A DNA stretch of 64,000 bases from Lichina pygmaea (GCA_963422465.1 OY730174.1:1798001-1862000), one strand, 5' to 3'. Shown: positions 34,925 to 47,300, counted from the first letter of the stretch. The notes: generated by a model from the sequence alone, not told the origin. A program made the numbers and translations.

Positions 34925-35191
34925 TGTCACAGTTCTGGCCCAGTTGCATATCTGGCACAAGTCACGCACCTTGCCGGGAAGTTCTATCTGCACTGTTGCC
35001 TGTTTGCTCTGCTGTATCCTCTGCCTATAAGAACTTCTCCTGCTCCCCCAGCTTCTTCTTTTCTTCTTTTCTCTTTTCCTTCCTTGTCTTTTGTCTTGTA
35101 CATCAATCCAAGTCTCAAGTCTCAAGCCAAGTCAGGTCAAGGTTACTGAATCAGTTAGGCTTGAGTTCTGCTCTGCTATTGCCTTGTCACA
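34925..35191 (+). repeat. 3' LTR of A1 (short form)
   Basis: The counterpart of the 5' LTR, directly after the purine tract and directly before the second copy of ACTAT. Confidence 0.92.
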
Positions 35192-37300
35192 ACTATTCCA
35201 TGTCTTGCAGCCTATGATAGACATTTGAGGTGTGTGTTCTTTAACTTCAGAAGGTTGCTTTTAAGAGAGTGTCCAAATGCAAGCAGATTTGTATCATCTG
35301 CAAATCCCAGAGCAGAAACACCAGTGGAAGGAGAGTGTACAGTTTCATGAAGTTCAGAAATGTAAAATAGAAATAGAATAGGAGATAAAGGGGAACCTTG
35401 GGGAACTCCACAGTGAATAGGAATAGCAGAAGACTCAGAGTCATCAAACACAAGAGTGGTAGAACGACTGGTGCAGAAAGAGAGAATCCAGGAAGATAGC
35501 CAGAGAGGAATTCCTTTTCTGTCTAGGATTTGTTGAAGGATCTTAGGTAGAACTCTGTCATAGGCTCCTGAGATATCCAGAGAAAGTAGAGATGCAACCA
35601 TGCCTTCCTTCCAGACTTTTTCCACTTGGGAAGTTAGTAGGAAGAGTGCTGATTCAGTTGATCTTTCTTTCCTGAAGCCCATCTGGATTTCTGGCAAAAG
35701 TCTAGCTTCTTCTGCTACCTTGCTTAGCCTGGTTGCTGTAATAGCTTCCATCAGCTTGCCAGTTGTGTTTAGCAGAGCTATAGGGCGCCAGACTTTAGCT
35801 TGGTTATAGTATCCTTTACCAGGTTTTCTTAGACAGACTGTCTTTGCATTCTTGAACCTCTCTGGAAAGTATTCCAGTCTCCAGCATGTTGATGTGAGAA
35901 CAGCCATAGCTTGGCAGAACTTGGAACCCAGAGCTTTCAGAAATCCATTTGGCAGCTTATCTTTTCCCCCTGCTGTGAAAGGTTTCTTTTTGTTCAGGAT
36001 TTGTTCCACTTCTTCAGCAGTAACTTCCTGAGAAAGCTGGATCTCTGGAGTACTCTGGGAACTCTCTGTACTTGGTTCTGGAACAAGTGCTTTGGGGAAG
36101 AACTGGGCTGAGAATGCTTTTGTCTTCTCCTCAAAGGTTTTAGCTAGTCCTTCTTGAGTTTCCAAGTCTGGGACCAGGGGAAGATCAGGAGTCCTGTTGG
36201 CTTTTGTTTTTCCCCACTTTGCAAGCTTCCAGAATTTTGAAGAACTGGCTAGCTCATGGACTTGTTGTCTGAAGGTGGTCTGCTTTCCCTCTCTGACTGC
36301 TTTTTTCTTGTTCTTAGTTGCTTGCTCAAGGTCTTCTTGGGATGCCTGTCCTCTGAGAACTTGTCTTCTTACTCTTCTTTCCTCTCTAACCTTGTTTTGG
36401 ATGTCTTGGTTCCACCAGGGAACTGAGTGACCAGATTGCTTCTGGAGCTGTGTACATTTGCTTGCCACTTCTTGGAGAAAGTTGTCCAGGTACTCCAAGT
36501 ACTTATCCACTTCATCTTTGTCTTGAAAGTGGGAAGGTAGCTGTAGCTTCTCACACTCTACTCTTGCAAGGTTTGAGTCCAGTGTCTTCCAGTTCCTTTC
36601 TGGCTTCCAGGTTTTCCTTGGAGGATCCAGGTCCAGGCTAGTTAGTATAGGTCTGTGGTCAGACCCATGAAAAAACTGGAGAGCCACTTTAGAGAAAATC
36701 AGGGAGTTAGAAAGAGAAGAAGAAATAAAAGACAGATCAATTGCAGAACATGGTTTTTCTGAAAGAGATCTTGCTCTGGTGGGAGTAAAAGGTGCAATAG
36801 CTAAATCCAGATTTAAATCTTTCATTAGACCTTGGAACTTGTTTGCAGTGTCAGAGTACAGTCTTTTTTTCTTTGACTGGTCTGGGTGGTGGAGGTTTGA
36901 ATCTGTGAGAAGAATATGTTGTCCTTGTACTTGTAAAGCATTTTGGAGTAAACAGAGAAGAGCTTCTGATGCCTCTGTATAGTTTTCTTGACTTGATGGG
37001 GTAAAGTAAAGATTATACACCCAAAGAGAAGTAGAAGAGTTTTCCAAGTAGATTTCAAGAGAAATAAAGTCTTTACTCCAGAAAGTAGGATGAAGAGAAG
37101 AGAGTTTCAGGTTTTTATTAATAAGAAAAAGTGTTCTACCAATCTCTGAACAGTAAAGAGGAAGAAAAGAAGAGAAAACAGTAGAAGTGCTTATCTCCAG
37201 GTGAGGGTTTTTCCAGGGTTCTTGAAGTGCAATAATGTCCATGTCTTGAAGAGCTGAGGTTGCTAGAAGTAGCTCTTGGACTGATTGGCTTTTTTGCACA

Positions 37301-38296
37301 TTATACTGGAGAAGTGTGAGCTTTGAGTCTTTCATGTAGACATCTCATCTTCAAAGATCTTGAAAGGGTTGGCTGATACTTTTCCCTTATTATTTGTTGA
37401 TCTTGCCCCAAGAATTTGAACTTCTGGACAGCTTCCCCTGATTCTCTCTGAGCTTCTGGTTGGCTCAGCTGTTTTACGTTTTTCCCCCCCGGGAGTGGCT
37501 GGGAGAAAGAGAAAGATGTAGCTGGAGATTGGGGTACTGGTGTCAGAGATGTAGAGATTGGGATCTCATACTTCCCTGGGCGTGAAATCCAAGCTTCCCT
37601 AGCTTTCTTGGCTGCTTCCTGGCGTACTGGGCATGTGCTAGCCCAGGCTGGGTGAGATCCCTGGTAATTGCAGTATTTTGGTTTCAGCAAGTTTTCAGGA
37701 ATTGGGCATGCTCTCCTCTCATGTTGTCCACCACATGCTCCACAGGCAGTTCTGTTCCTGCAGGCATGAGCTTGGTGGCCATAGCCAAAGCACTTGAAGC
37801 ATTGTGCAATAACTGTGTTTGCCAGGAAGGGTTCCACTTCATGTAGTCTGTGTCCCAGCACTAGTCTATTCTCAATAAGAAGATTGGCCTGTTGGGGAGT
37901 AGAGAGATCCAGGTGGAGAGAGGTGACCTGTTTCTTTTGAGCTATGGATTTCTTGGACCAATATGCTCTCAGAATAGTGATCTGTTTGCCAAGAGAAGAG
38001 TTGCTAGTCTGGATTTTTTTGCAGGTGTCCTCCAGATTCTCTGGCTGGATATCTGCTGTTCTGACTCCATGAACCAGAACTGGGAATCTCTTGGGCTGGA
38101 CTATTGCCTTTGTGTTGAAGATAGTTGCAGTCCAGGAGGAATCCTTTTCCAGAAAAAGCTTAGTTTCCTGGCTCTCTGTGTGAATAAGAATATCCCCTGA
38201 TGGGAGTTTTCTCACTGCCCTGATCTGTTTGTTATAAGGGCTTGGGAGTCTGTCTTGGAGGGCTTGGAAGAGCTGGACATGGGTTCTGTTAGCCAT
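37301..38296 (-). CDS. LINE L1 ORF1 (gag-like RNA-binding protein)
   Basis: An open 331-aa frame. The N-terminal half contains a run resembling the RRM-like domain of LINE gag proteins (RAVRKLPSGDILIHTES, followed by VLVHGVRTAD). The C-terminal half holds zinc knuckles: CFKCFGYGHQAHAC and CGACGGQHERRAC both fit CX2CX4HX4C. A third (CNYQGSHPAWASTC) is degenerate, lacking the second cysteine. It would coat the LINE RNA and form the RNP. It overlaps the start of ORF2 by 35 nt in another frame. Confidence 0.88.
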   Translation of the reverse strand: MANRTHVQLFQALQDRLPSPYNKQIRAVRKLPSGDILIHTESQETKLFLEKDSSWTATIFNTKAIVQPKRFPVLVHGVRTADIQPENLEDTCKKIQTSNSSLGKQITILRAYWSKKSIAQKKQVTSLHLDLSTPQQANLLIENRLVLGHRLHEVEPFLANTVIAQCFKCFGYGHQAHACRNRTACGACGGQHERRACPIPENLLKPKYCNYQGSHPAWASTCPVRQEAAKKAREAWISRPGKYEIPISTSLTPVPQSPATSFSFSQPLPGGKNVKQLSQPEAQRESGEAVQKFKFLGQDQQIIREKYQPTLSRSLKMRCLHERLKAHTSPV

Positions 38297-39433
38297 GTCT
38301 GGAGTCTGGTGTTCAGGGCCACAGTTGTACTATGCCAGAACATAGTGTAGAGTTGGCACCCCCCCACAGGGTCTCTACCACGCTTTCCCACAGTCCCGAG
38401 GTCTCTTGCACTCCGCCGTATGTGCTCACCCCTGGGATCCTGCTTCAGAGCGCTGGGTCACCAGCCTAGAGCCTACGCTCCAACTGTAGTTTGCTCCCTG
38501 AGCTTGTTGTTTGCAGTCTAAGCCTGCACTCTGTACAAACCGGCATACGCATCTGTCCTCTCAGGCTATATAGACAGTCTTGTAGTAGGCCCAGGCCCTA
38601 CCTCCGTCACTGCCATTATATGCCACGCCTCGCAGTTGTTAACTGTTTCATGTTACCTTCGCAGATCTCTCGTACAAAGGCTGACCATGCCTCGCAGGCC
38701 TTACAGACTCTGCAGGCTGTGCCAGCACCTGCAGGGCCACCTTTCCAGCCCACTAACCAAGTAGGGAGAAGTTCTCCTTGGTCTGCTGTCGCCTGTGGGG
38801 CTCCGGTTGCACCTGTTGGCCCACTGGATAACCCAGTCCCCTGGCCCCAGATTGTGGATTGTACGAAGAGACTTCGTGGCAAGACCTTAGGCAAAACCAT
38901 CAAGCCAGCACTTTGGCTATCACACAGCCCTTAGGCACTGGAGTGGTGATGTCTCCTCGTATGACCACTCTTCTTCTTTAACAGGTGGTCTGTGTTCGAT
39001 TAACAACACCGCAGTGCCAAGGCCACTCCCCCCCTAGCAGATCCTCACACATTAGCTGGAGACTGCTAGGAGAGTGACGTGATGAGAACTCCTCTCGACT
39101 ACTCCAGAGGTGCCCTATTAGACGCCTAGACTTCACATCCACCAGCTGTGGGGCTGGCTTCAGACTGTAGCGTACACAGTAGTCGTCTGTCAGGTGGTTT
39201 TCATCTCCCAAGCTTGGTCGCAGTCCTCTGTTCTGCTGTAGCTGTTTCACGGGGGTGTCCAGGGTGCCTGCGCGACACCTCTGGTGGCCTGTCACTCCGC
39301 AACACCAGCAGCTCGACCGGTGACTTGATTAGCTCTCAGTGCAGCGACTACAAGCAGTCTGGGAAGCTGCCCGCCATCGACTGCCCCAAGGTTCCCAGCC
39401 TGCACCACGTGGAGGTTCGAGTTGTTGCAGGCC
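38297..39433 (-). other. 5' leader of LINE L1
   Basis: About 1.1 kb between ORF1 and the target duplication, with no coding frame in the sense direction. By eye it holds roughly 40 CG dinucleotides, far more than the ORFs. It may be the LINE's internal promoter and 5' UTR. A piece of captured host DNA is the alternative. No other copy in the window reaches this far, so its membership rests on the flanking duplication. Confidence 0.6.
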
Positions 39434-40092
39434 TTGGATAGAAGATAGAAAACAGGCTGTGTGAAATTTAAAATAGAGATCTAGAGGTAAAAGAAAAAAC
39501 TCACTCTCTAATAGAAAAGAAGAAGTGGCTTTGAAAGCACCCCCAATAAGTCTCAGACATTTGTTTTGCAATATGATAAGAGAGGAAATATTAGAGGATT
39601 TTCTGAGTGGGTTGAACTAAATTCCCACTGCATAGCTCAGTACAGATCTGAGTGATGCAATGTACACAAGATGTGCTGTGAGAACTGGAAAGCCCCAGAT
39701 GGAGTAAGAGGTTCTAGAAAAAGAAGATAGTGCTTTTTGTGCTTTTTGAAGAATAATTCTCTGGTGTTTGTGCTAGTGGAGTTTGGCATCCAGTTACACT
39801 CCCAATACTCACACTTCTTCTTTTGGTTTTAGAATCACATTTCCAAGTCTAAGCTTGAGCTGCAGATTGTCTGATCTTCTTCTGGAAAAATGAAGTATTT
39901 TATATTTCTCAGAAGAGAAAACTATTCCATGTCTTACAGCCCAAGATAGATATTTAAGATGTGTATTCTTCAACTTCAGAAGATTGCTTTTAAGAGAGTG
40001 TCCAAATACAAGCAGATTTGTATCATCTGCAAATCCCAGAGCAGAAACACCAGTAGTAGGAGAATATACAGTCTTATGAAGTTCAGAAATAT

Positions 40093-42082
40093 TTTTTTTT
40101 TGATTTGATTCTTACACTGTTTGTAGCTTTACAGCCATGCAGATCTTCCAGCTAATAGTGAACTTCTTCAGAAAACCTTTAAAGGAATAAAAACTGAAGA
40201 CAGGGAGGTGACTAGAAAGTGTAGCAAAAGGAAATCTTGTAGTGTCTGGTAGGAAAAGCTTCTAGATGTTGGAGTGTGAATAGTGAAGTTTGAAAGCAAG
40301 ATTAAATTGGTTTAGTCTTTTCAAAGATATAAACCAGTACAGAAACTTCTGTAGAAGCTCTGGGTTTGAAATAATAGTAGTGAAATCTTGGGGGTTAAAG
40401 AGAGCATGTTGTCTTTGACTTGAGTAGAGAGAGCATGAAGAGGTAATATACTTTACTGTCTCTTCTGCTTGACCACACATGCATAGGGGGGTAGGAAAGT
40501 CAGGGACTCCAGCTCTGAAAAGAAAACTTGCTAGACTAATTTTCCCAGTTCTGGTTTGCAGTAGTAGACTTGCCTCAGCTTTCTGTAGCTCTTTGTAGAG
40601 CTTCAGGTTGTTGTAGTGAGGTTTTTGGCAAAACACCTGCCATCCAGCATAGCTTTTTCTTTTCTTCTCCTCCCATTAGTTTTCCCACTCTTTAGTAAAG
40701 AGTATTTGTAGTTCTTTCTTTGAACTAGCCTGGTTAGTAGTTATTTGACTTAACCAAGTGAACTTCCAATTAGGAGAGATAGTTGAGGATTTCTTTAAAG
40801 GTTTCCTCAGTGAAGAAGCATAGGAAGAAATAGTAGAAAAGGTACTGTCAAGAAAGTCTTTCAGAGAGGAGGTTTGGATAGAAGATAGAAAACAAGCTGT
40901 GCGAAATTTAAAATAGAGATCTAGGGGTAAAAGAAAAAGCTCACTCTCTAATAGAAAAGAAGGAGTGGCTTTGAAAGCACCCCCAATAAGTCTCAGACAT
41001 TTGTTTTGGAATATGATAAGAGAGGAAATATTAGAGGATTTTCTGAGTGGGTTGAACCAAATTCCCACTGCATAGCTCAGTACAGATCTGAGTATTGCAG
41101 TGTACACAAGGCGTGCTGTGAGAACTGGAAAGCCCCAGGTGGAGTAAGAGGTTCTAGAAAGAGAAGATAGTGCTTTTTGTGCTTTTTGAAGAATAATTCT
41201 CTGGTGTTGGTGCCAGTGGAGTTTGGCATCCAGGTACACTCCCAATACTCGCACTTCTTCTTTTGGTTTTAGAATCACATTCCCAAGTCTAAGCTTGAGC
41301 TGCAGATTGTCTGATCTTCTTCTGGAAAAATGAAGTATTTCATATTTCTCAGGAGAGAAGACTATTCCATGTCTTGCAGTCCAAGATAGACATTTAAGAT
41401 GTGTATTCTTCAACTTCAGAAGGTTGCTTTTAAGAGAGTGTCCAAATACAAGCAGATTTGTATCATCTGCAAATCCCAGAGCAGAAACACCAGTAGTAGG
41501 AGAATGTACAGTCTCATGAAGTTCAGAAATATAGAATAGAAAAAGAATAGGAGACAAAGAGAAATCTTGGGAGACTCCACAGTGAATAGGAATAGAAGAG
41601 GACTCAGAGTCATCAAAAACTAGGGTGGTGGTACGTCTGGTACAGAAAAAGAGGATCCAAGAAGTTAGCCAGAGAGGGATTCCTTTTCTCTCCAGAATCT
41701 TTTGAAGAATCTCTGGAAGAACTCTGTCATATGCTCCTGAGATGTCCAGAGAAAGTAGAGATGCAACCATGCCTTCTTTCCAGACTTTTTCCACTTGGGA
41801 AGTTAGAAGGAAAAGTGCTGATTCAGTTGATCTGCCTTTCCTGAACCCCATCTGAATTTCTGGCAAGAGTTTAGCCTCTTCTGCTACCTTGCTTAGTCTG
41901 GCTACTGTAATAGCTTCCATCAGCTTGCCAGTTGTGTTTAGCAGAGCTATAGGGTGCCAGGCTTTAGCTTGGTTATAGATTCTCTTGCCAGGTTTTCTTA
42001 GACAGACTGTTTTTGCATTCTTGAATCTCTCTGGAAAGTATTCCAGTCTCCAGCATGTTGATGTGAGAACAGCTATAGCTTG
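40093..42082 (-). mobile_element. LINE L2, 5'-truncated
   Basis: A 2.0-kb 5'-truncated copy inserted in L0, flanked by GAAGTTCAGAAATAT (40078-40092 and 42083-42097). It keeps the RT core (GFRKGRSTES, SLDISGAYDRVLPEIL, GFADDTNLLVF), the post-RT region and the C-terminal knuckle (CMCGQAEETVKYITSSC). Its frame is broken near 40640-40680 and it ends with the standard 3' tail. Truncation within the RT gene is typical of incomplete reverse transcription. Confidence 0.9.
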
Positions 42083-42578
42083 GAAGTTCAGAAATATAAA
42101 ATAGAAAAAGAATAGGAGACAAAGAGGAAACTTGGGACTCCACAGTGAATAGGAATAGAAGAGGACTCAGAGTCATCAAAAACTAGAGTGGTGGTATGTC
42201 TGGTACAGAAAGAGAAGATCCAAGAAGTTAGCCAGAGAGGGATTCTTTTTCTTTTCAGAATCTTTTGAAGAATCTCTGAAAGAACTCTATTATATGCTCC
42301 TGAGATGTCCAGAGAAAGTAGGGAGGCAACCATGTCTTCTTTCCAGACTTTTTCCACTTGGGAAGTTAGAAGGAAAAGTGCTGATTCAGTTGATCTGCCT
42401 TTCCTGAACCCCATCTGGATTTCTGGCAAGAGTTTAGCCTCTTCTGCTACCTTGCTTAGTCTGGCTGCTGTAATAGCTTCCATCAGCTTGCCAGTTGTGT
42501 TTAGCAGAGCTATAGAGTGCCAGACTTTAGCTTGGTTATAGATTCCCTTGCCAAGTTTTCTTAGACAGACTGTTTTTG

Positions 42579-42926
42579 TGAGAATGTTACCAGCAGTGTG
42601 CTCAGGATGACTGCTTGGTGGAAAGGATTAAGTGGTTTCTAGAATTGTTCACTGGTCTCCAAGAAGAACAGTGAGAGCAGCTCTATATACTATAGAGCTG
42701 AGAACAGAGCATCTAGCTAAGTGACCCCAACTAATCTCCAAGCTGCTGCACAGCTGTCTCAAGTAGCCAGCTAGTTGTGGCTGGTTGTGGCTGGCTTGTG
42801 TTAGCTATGCAGGTCAGAGCTGTATTTCTCTGTTGGTCATGTGAGTAGAGCCATATTATATAATCAACAGATGTGAGACTACTGGATGTGGGTTATTGTA
42901 AGTAGTTGTTGTGACAGGACCTTACA
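42579..42926 (-). repeat. 3' LTR of B2
   Basis: 348 bp, TG...CA on either strand. Contains a perfect 9-bp inverted repeat AGCTCTATA-TAC-TATAGAGCT at 42679-42699. Confidence 0.9.
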
Positions 42927-44340
42927 ATTACCTCTTCTCTAAGATCACACTCTCTTGTGATGGTAGCTGTTTCTGGCAACAAAGAATCTTTGAATATCAC
43001 CATCAGTGGCAGTTGCTGGTGGTTTGTTTGACAGTCCCTGTTGATTCCTCTATTTGTTGATAGTGGCAACATGTTGATTTTGAGTATAAAAAGTGGCAAT
43101 CCCTCTTCTTTTGTTTTGTTCTTCTTCTTCTTTTCTATACCACTTTGCTGACCCTGGTCACTGATCTCTTCTTCACTGATTTGTTGTCTGCTCTTGATGA
43201 TTTCACACTAGTCTTTGTTTGCCTCACCACTCTTGATGTCATATTGTTACTTGTTTCTGTCAACTTGAATCTGTCAGTCAGGATTACCATGATGTCTGTG
43301 TCACTGTCACCACCTGCTTGTCCCTTGTCACTCAGTCTTCAGACTGTTCTGTGTATCACCCTGAAGAAGAGTAGATCCTTGTCTGGGCAGTACTGTCATG
43401 TCCAGAAACATAGTCAGAAGCCTGATGTTTGGTGCACCTGGTGTCTCAAGCACTGCTCCAGTATGCAGGTGAACAACAATCAGATACCACATGTCTGTGT
43501 GCTAATGCACACACACAACAGTAAGATAAAATATAGCTGTTGCATCAGTCTGTCAAAGGATCATGTCCAGGTGTGCCTAGTTGCTGTCAAGTTGTGGAGT
43601 GTTGACACTGACTTCTTATTAGGTGCTGCCACACCTGCAGTTTCTTGCATTTAAGCTTCAGGGCAAGATGACAGATCTGAACACTGTCTTCAAGAGCTGT
43701 GCCATGACACTGACCACAAAGGCTGAGCTTGTGCATCACATAAAGTAGGACTAGGATGATTTTGACTGGCAGTACAAGCACTAGGTGAAAGACCACTGCA
43801 CAGACATGGAGGCTGTCATAAACCAGTCTTACCTGTCAGTCAACCTCCCTGGTGGTGCCAGACCCCTGTCACTTGTTTCCACCTCTTTGTCAGTTATCAG
43901 CAGTCTGACCACTCTGACTTGCTGTGGCACTACCTTGATATTCAGCTCACTCTTGTGCTCTGCCAGCCAACCTATTGTTGACTTGATCAACCAGTTATCC
44001 CAGACAATAACACAGCTAATCAAGCACTTCAACAATCTTGAGTTATGTGTGGTAGCCTTGGAGGTGTTGGCTCAACAGGGAGGCAGTGATATAGATGTGG
44101 ACATAGACTTGGACAACATGCCAACATACTCTTGACAGCTTCTTTTTGTTTTCTTTCATTAATTTGATACCTGTTCCCAGCACCTAAAAACCTGTTCACA
44201 GCAGTAACACTTCACCTATAGCTGCTTTCACATGTTGACTTTCTTAAAAACTGTAAAAAAAAACCTTGTAAGGAAAAAAACATAACAGCAAAAAGAGTGT
44301 TGATGACTCAGCACTGCCCTAGCAGTGCCTTGTACCACTA
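42927..44340 (+). other. Extra segment of B2 with opposite-strand open frames
   Basis: About 1.4 kb between the chromodomain and the 3' LTR of B2 with no pol-like content in the element's sense. On the opposite strand there are open stretches of 169 and 116 codons (43145-43654 and 43785-44135). The first has a cysteine/histidine-rich stretch (CHVQKHSQKPDVWCTWCLKH). A TATA-like GTATAAAAAGTGG lies at about 43083-43095, shortly upstream. I do not recognise the protein. It may be an additional gene of the element family or a chance result of base composition. It is treated as part of the fossil. Confidence 0.4.
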
Positions 44341-47300
44341 CCTTTGCCCCTGTGCACAGCCCCCCCCAGCTTCTCTGGGTACTTCTTGTAGAACACATCT
44401 AGCATCTTGCAATCCTCCACATACTCCCAAGACTCCCATGTCTGGTATACATCCTTGTAGTCTTTCCACTACACCCTGTAACTAAGCTTCCCCCAGATTT
44501 CCTTGACATCAAGAATTCTATCAACTTCCTATTCATCTTCTTTGTCCACCCAGATTGGTGGTGGATAGCCTGGGTCTTGCCCTGGACACTCTTGGTAGGT
44601 CTCCAGCAAGAACACATGCAAGACTGGATGGATGCAGTGCATGTCTGGCAGCTTGAGCTGGTAGACCTGTTTGCCTACCTGCTCAAGCACCTTGAACAGC
44701 CCTGTGAACTGGTGGTCTAGCTTCTTGTGTGACCACTCTGTCTGGATGTTCTTTGTTGACAACCAAACTATATCACCTTTCACAAACTCCTGTCACAGAT
44801 GGCACTTATTGTACCAGCAAGTCTGTGACTTGACAGTGTCAGTCCACACACTCATCATGAGTTGCCAGACTTTGACCAGGTACTCACTTTGTGGTTGTGC
44901 AAAAAGTGTTTTGCTGTCAAGGATGTTTGCAGCACCTGTTGTCTTGATCTCTGGGTTGTATCCCATAAGTATTCAGAAGAGTGTTCCCTTGATTGTGGTA
45001 TTGTACAAGTTGTTGTGGGTGAATTCCACAGCTGGAAGCAGGCTGACCCAATCATCTTGCAGATAGTTGATGTAGCTGTGCAGGTAATTCTCAAGAGTCT
45101 GGTTCTGCCTCTCAGTTTGGCTGTCTGTTTGTGGATAAAAGGTGGTTGACAGCTTTCACCTCATCATCAGTGTGTGGCAAAAAGTGCTCCAGTAACCACT
45201 TGTGAATAGATCTCTATGATCAGTAATAATAGATTCAGGTGTGCTGAATTGGGTGATGACCTTTGTAACAAAGAGATTGGCCAGTTCAGGTACCTTTAAT
45301 ATCTCCCAGGTTGGGAAATACTTAGCTATTTTAGTATACCTGTCAACAACAACAAGAATACTATCATAGACCTGTCTCTCAAAGTGTAACAGTTCTGGCT
45401 CAGTTGCACATCTGGCACAAGTCACACACCTTGCTGGGAAGTCCTATCTGCACTGTTGCCTGTTTGCTCCACTGTTGCCTGATCCCCTGCCTATAAGAAC
45501 TTCTCCTACTCCCCCAGCTTCTTCTCTTCTTCTTTTCTCTTTTTCTTCCTTCCTTGTCTTTCATCTTGTACATCAATCCAAGTCTTGAGTCTCAAGCCAA
45601 GTCAGGTCAAGGTCACTGAATCAGTTAGGCTTGAGTTCTGCTCTGCTATTGCCTTGTCACACTACAAAAGACCTACCCAACCATAACACACTTCACCAAG
45701 CCACGTTCACATCCTTGTTATTTCTCAACAACCAGAGCAAGCCATGCCAGTTGCTGGAAATAACAAGTTCCTTCGTAACATGTTTGCAGAGTTCATGCGA
45801 ATTCAAGCTACCAACACCACTCCCAAGTCCAAGTCTGAACACACTGCTGACCCAGAGATCTTCAGTGGTGATAGAGGAAACACAGAAATCATGCATGAGA
45901 AGCTTGAGAGCTTCATCATGTCACTGTCACTCAAGATAACACTCAACACTGACTGGTACCCCACAGAAACATCGCAGATTACGTATGTCTTTTCACGCAC
46001 AACTTGCACTGTGCAGTCCTACATCTCAGCTAAGATCACGGCTGGCCAGTACATTGACTGGCACAACATCATCCAAGATCTCCAGAACACCTTCTCTGAC
46101 TCAGACCCAGAGTTCCTAGCTCAGAGAAAGCTTATTACTTTGCATCAGGCCAACTGTTCCTTTGCCAAGTTCTTCACAGAGTTTAATCAGTATACTCCAT
46201 ACACAGACTTCAACAACAAGAACTTGAAGTGCTATCTTCAATGCACTGTCTCCGAAGAGCTTGCCAAGCAGCTTGTCAGCATCAACCTCAAGGACATCAG
46301 CTATCAGAAGCTTGTTGAGGAATGCCAGCTGCAGGACAACCAGTTGTATGCCACTTCTGCCAACTCTCACCATCCATGTCAAGCACCTCCCACCCAAGCC
46401 TCAGTTCCATGGTCAGGAGCTTCAGTTCCATGTCCAGGGTTCATCAAGCCAGCCTTCACGCCACAGCTACCAAGTCCTACCATGGATCTCAGCTACTCTA
46501 AGCTGACGCCAGAAGAGTGAGAACATCACCAAAGCAAAGGCCTCTGCTTCTACTGTGGGAACCAAGGTCATGTCTCAACCTTCTATCCAGTGAAAAGTGT
46601 GCCTGTTGTTGCCACCACCACAACCACCACCAAGTCTGCCACTGTTGAGACTACTCCAGAGTCAGAAAACAAGCAGTCCTTGGTCATCGTCATGCCCAAG
46701 GACATGAAAAGAATCTCTATGTTGGCTATCTGTCTCCAGACCAGTAGTTAGACAGTAAGTGCTTGTTTCTTCCTTGTATCCTAGATGGGAAATTCAAGTG
46801 CAATACTCTCATCAACTCTGGCTGTTTAGCATTTGGCTGCATTGGTGCTTTCTTTGCGCAATCTCTTCACCAAGAACCTCTCCCCTACCCACGCACATTG
46901 TGATTGTTCAATGGCAAGACATCACAAACCACGCATCTTGCCAAGACAATCATGACCACAGCACATGGCGTGCACCAGGAGGAAGTCTCTCTCTTTGTGT
47001 CTCCTAGTCTTCACTATAATATAATTCTGGGGATACTATAGCTCCAGAAGCACAGGCCACACATTGATTGGACAAACACCTCAATCATGTTCAAGTCAGA
47101 TCACTGCTGATCTACATACCTCAAGTCAAACAATGGCTATCCAATGTCTTTGGATCTTGAAGCCAAGATGTCTGCTGGAAAGTCTCAGGATCCCAAGCCT
47201 CTTTCTGCCACACCAATCCCCATCAATGCTGCCACATTTTCTCTCCTTGCTGCCAAGCCAGATCACCAGGTGTTCAGTGTTTCTCTGAGAGACATTGAGC

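Larger units (their letters stand above)
29884..35191 (+). mobile_element. Ty3/Gypsy chromovirus A1 (fossil)
   Basis: A 5.3-kb element with LTRs at 29884-30148 and 34925-35191, flanked by ACTAT at 29879-29883 and 35192-35196. Internal parts in order: gag with a CCHC knuckle (about 30230-31160), protease (about 31235-31530), RT (about 31760-32580), RNase H (about 32600-33220), integrase (about 33600-34690) and an integrase-linked chromodomain (about 34680-34850). A polypurine tract with GGAGGGGGG precedes the 3' LTR. It is structurally complete but broken, with on the order of ten or more interruptions. The two LTRs differ at about a dozen positions by eye (about 4%), mostly transitions, which suggests moderate age. 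Confidence 0.92.
28780..37335 (-). pseudogene. LINE L1 ORF2 (endonuclease-reverse transcriptase), interrupted
   Basis: Starts at 37335 inside the end of ORF1. The APE-like endonuclease occupies roughly the first 235 aa (LQYNVQKSQ, ALQEPWK, LTDSNLHH, GSDHRPILTSLDLD). A linker follows, then the RT with GFRKERSTESAL, SLDISGAYDRV, GVPQGSPLSPILF and the active-site motif GFADDTN. The frame meets a TAG at 35212-35214 where the related copies have Trp, and a few bases later it is split by A1 (TSD ACTAT). Beyond A1 it continues from 29878 to a stop at 28780-28782, ending with a CCHC-type knuckle (CVCGQAEETVKHITSSC). Apart from these two events it looks intact. Confidence 0.85.
28605..39433 (-). mobile_element. 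LINE L1 (Tad-like), full length, split by A1
   Basis: A complete non-LTR retrotransposon, about 5.5 kb once the LTR element inside it is discounted. The direct repeat TTGGATAGAAGA lies on both sides (28593-28604 and 39434-39445), and L0 sequence continues on the far side. On the minus strand, from high to low coordinates: leader of about 1.1 kb, ORF1 (gag-like, zinc knuckles), ORF2 (APE-type endonuclease, RT, C-terminal knuckle), a short 3' UTR, and the tail AGTGTAAGAATCAAATAAAAAT. The domain set and CCHC proteins fit the fungal Tad1 clade; I see no RNase H domain. It is the best-preserved LINE here. Confidence 0.9.

Noticed and set aside
38491-38934. A 147-codon plus-strand frame in the LINE L1 leader
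   Set aside because: Antisense to the LINE, no domain recognised, and the leader's higher GC content makes chance frames likely.
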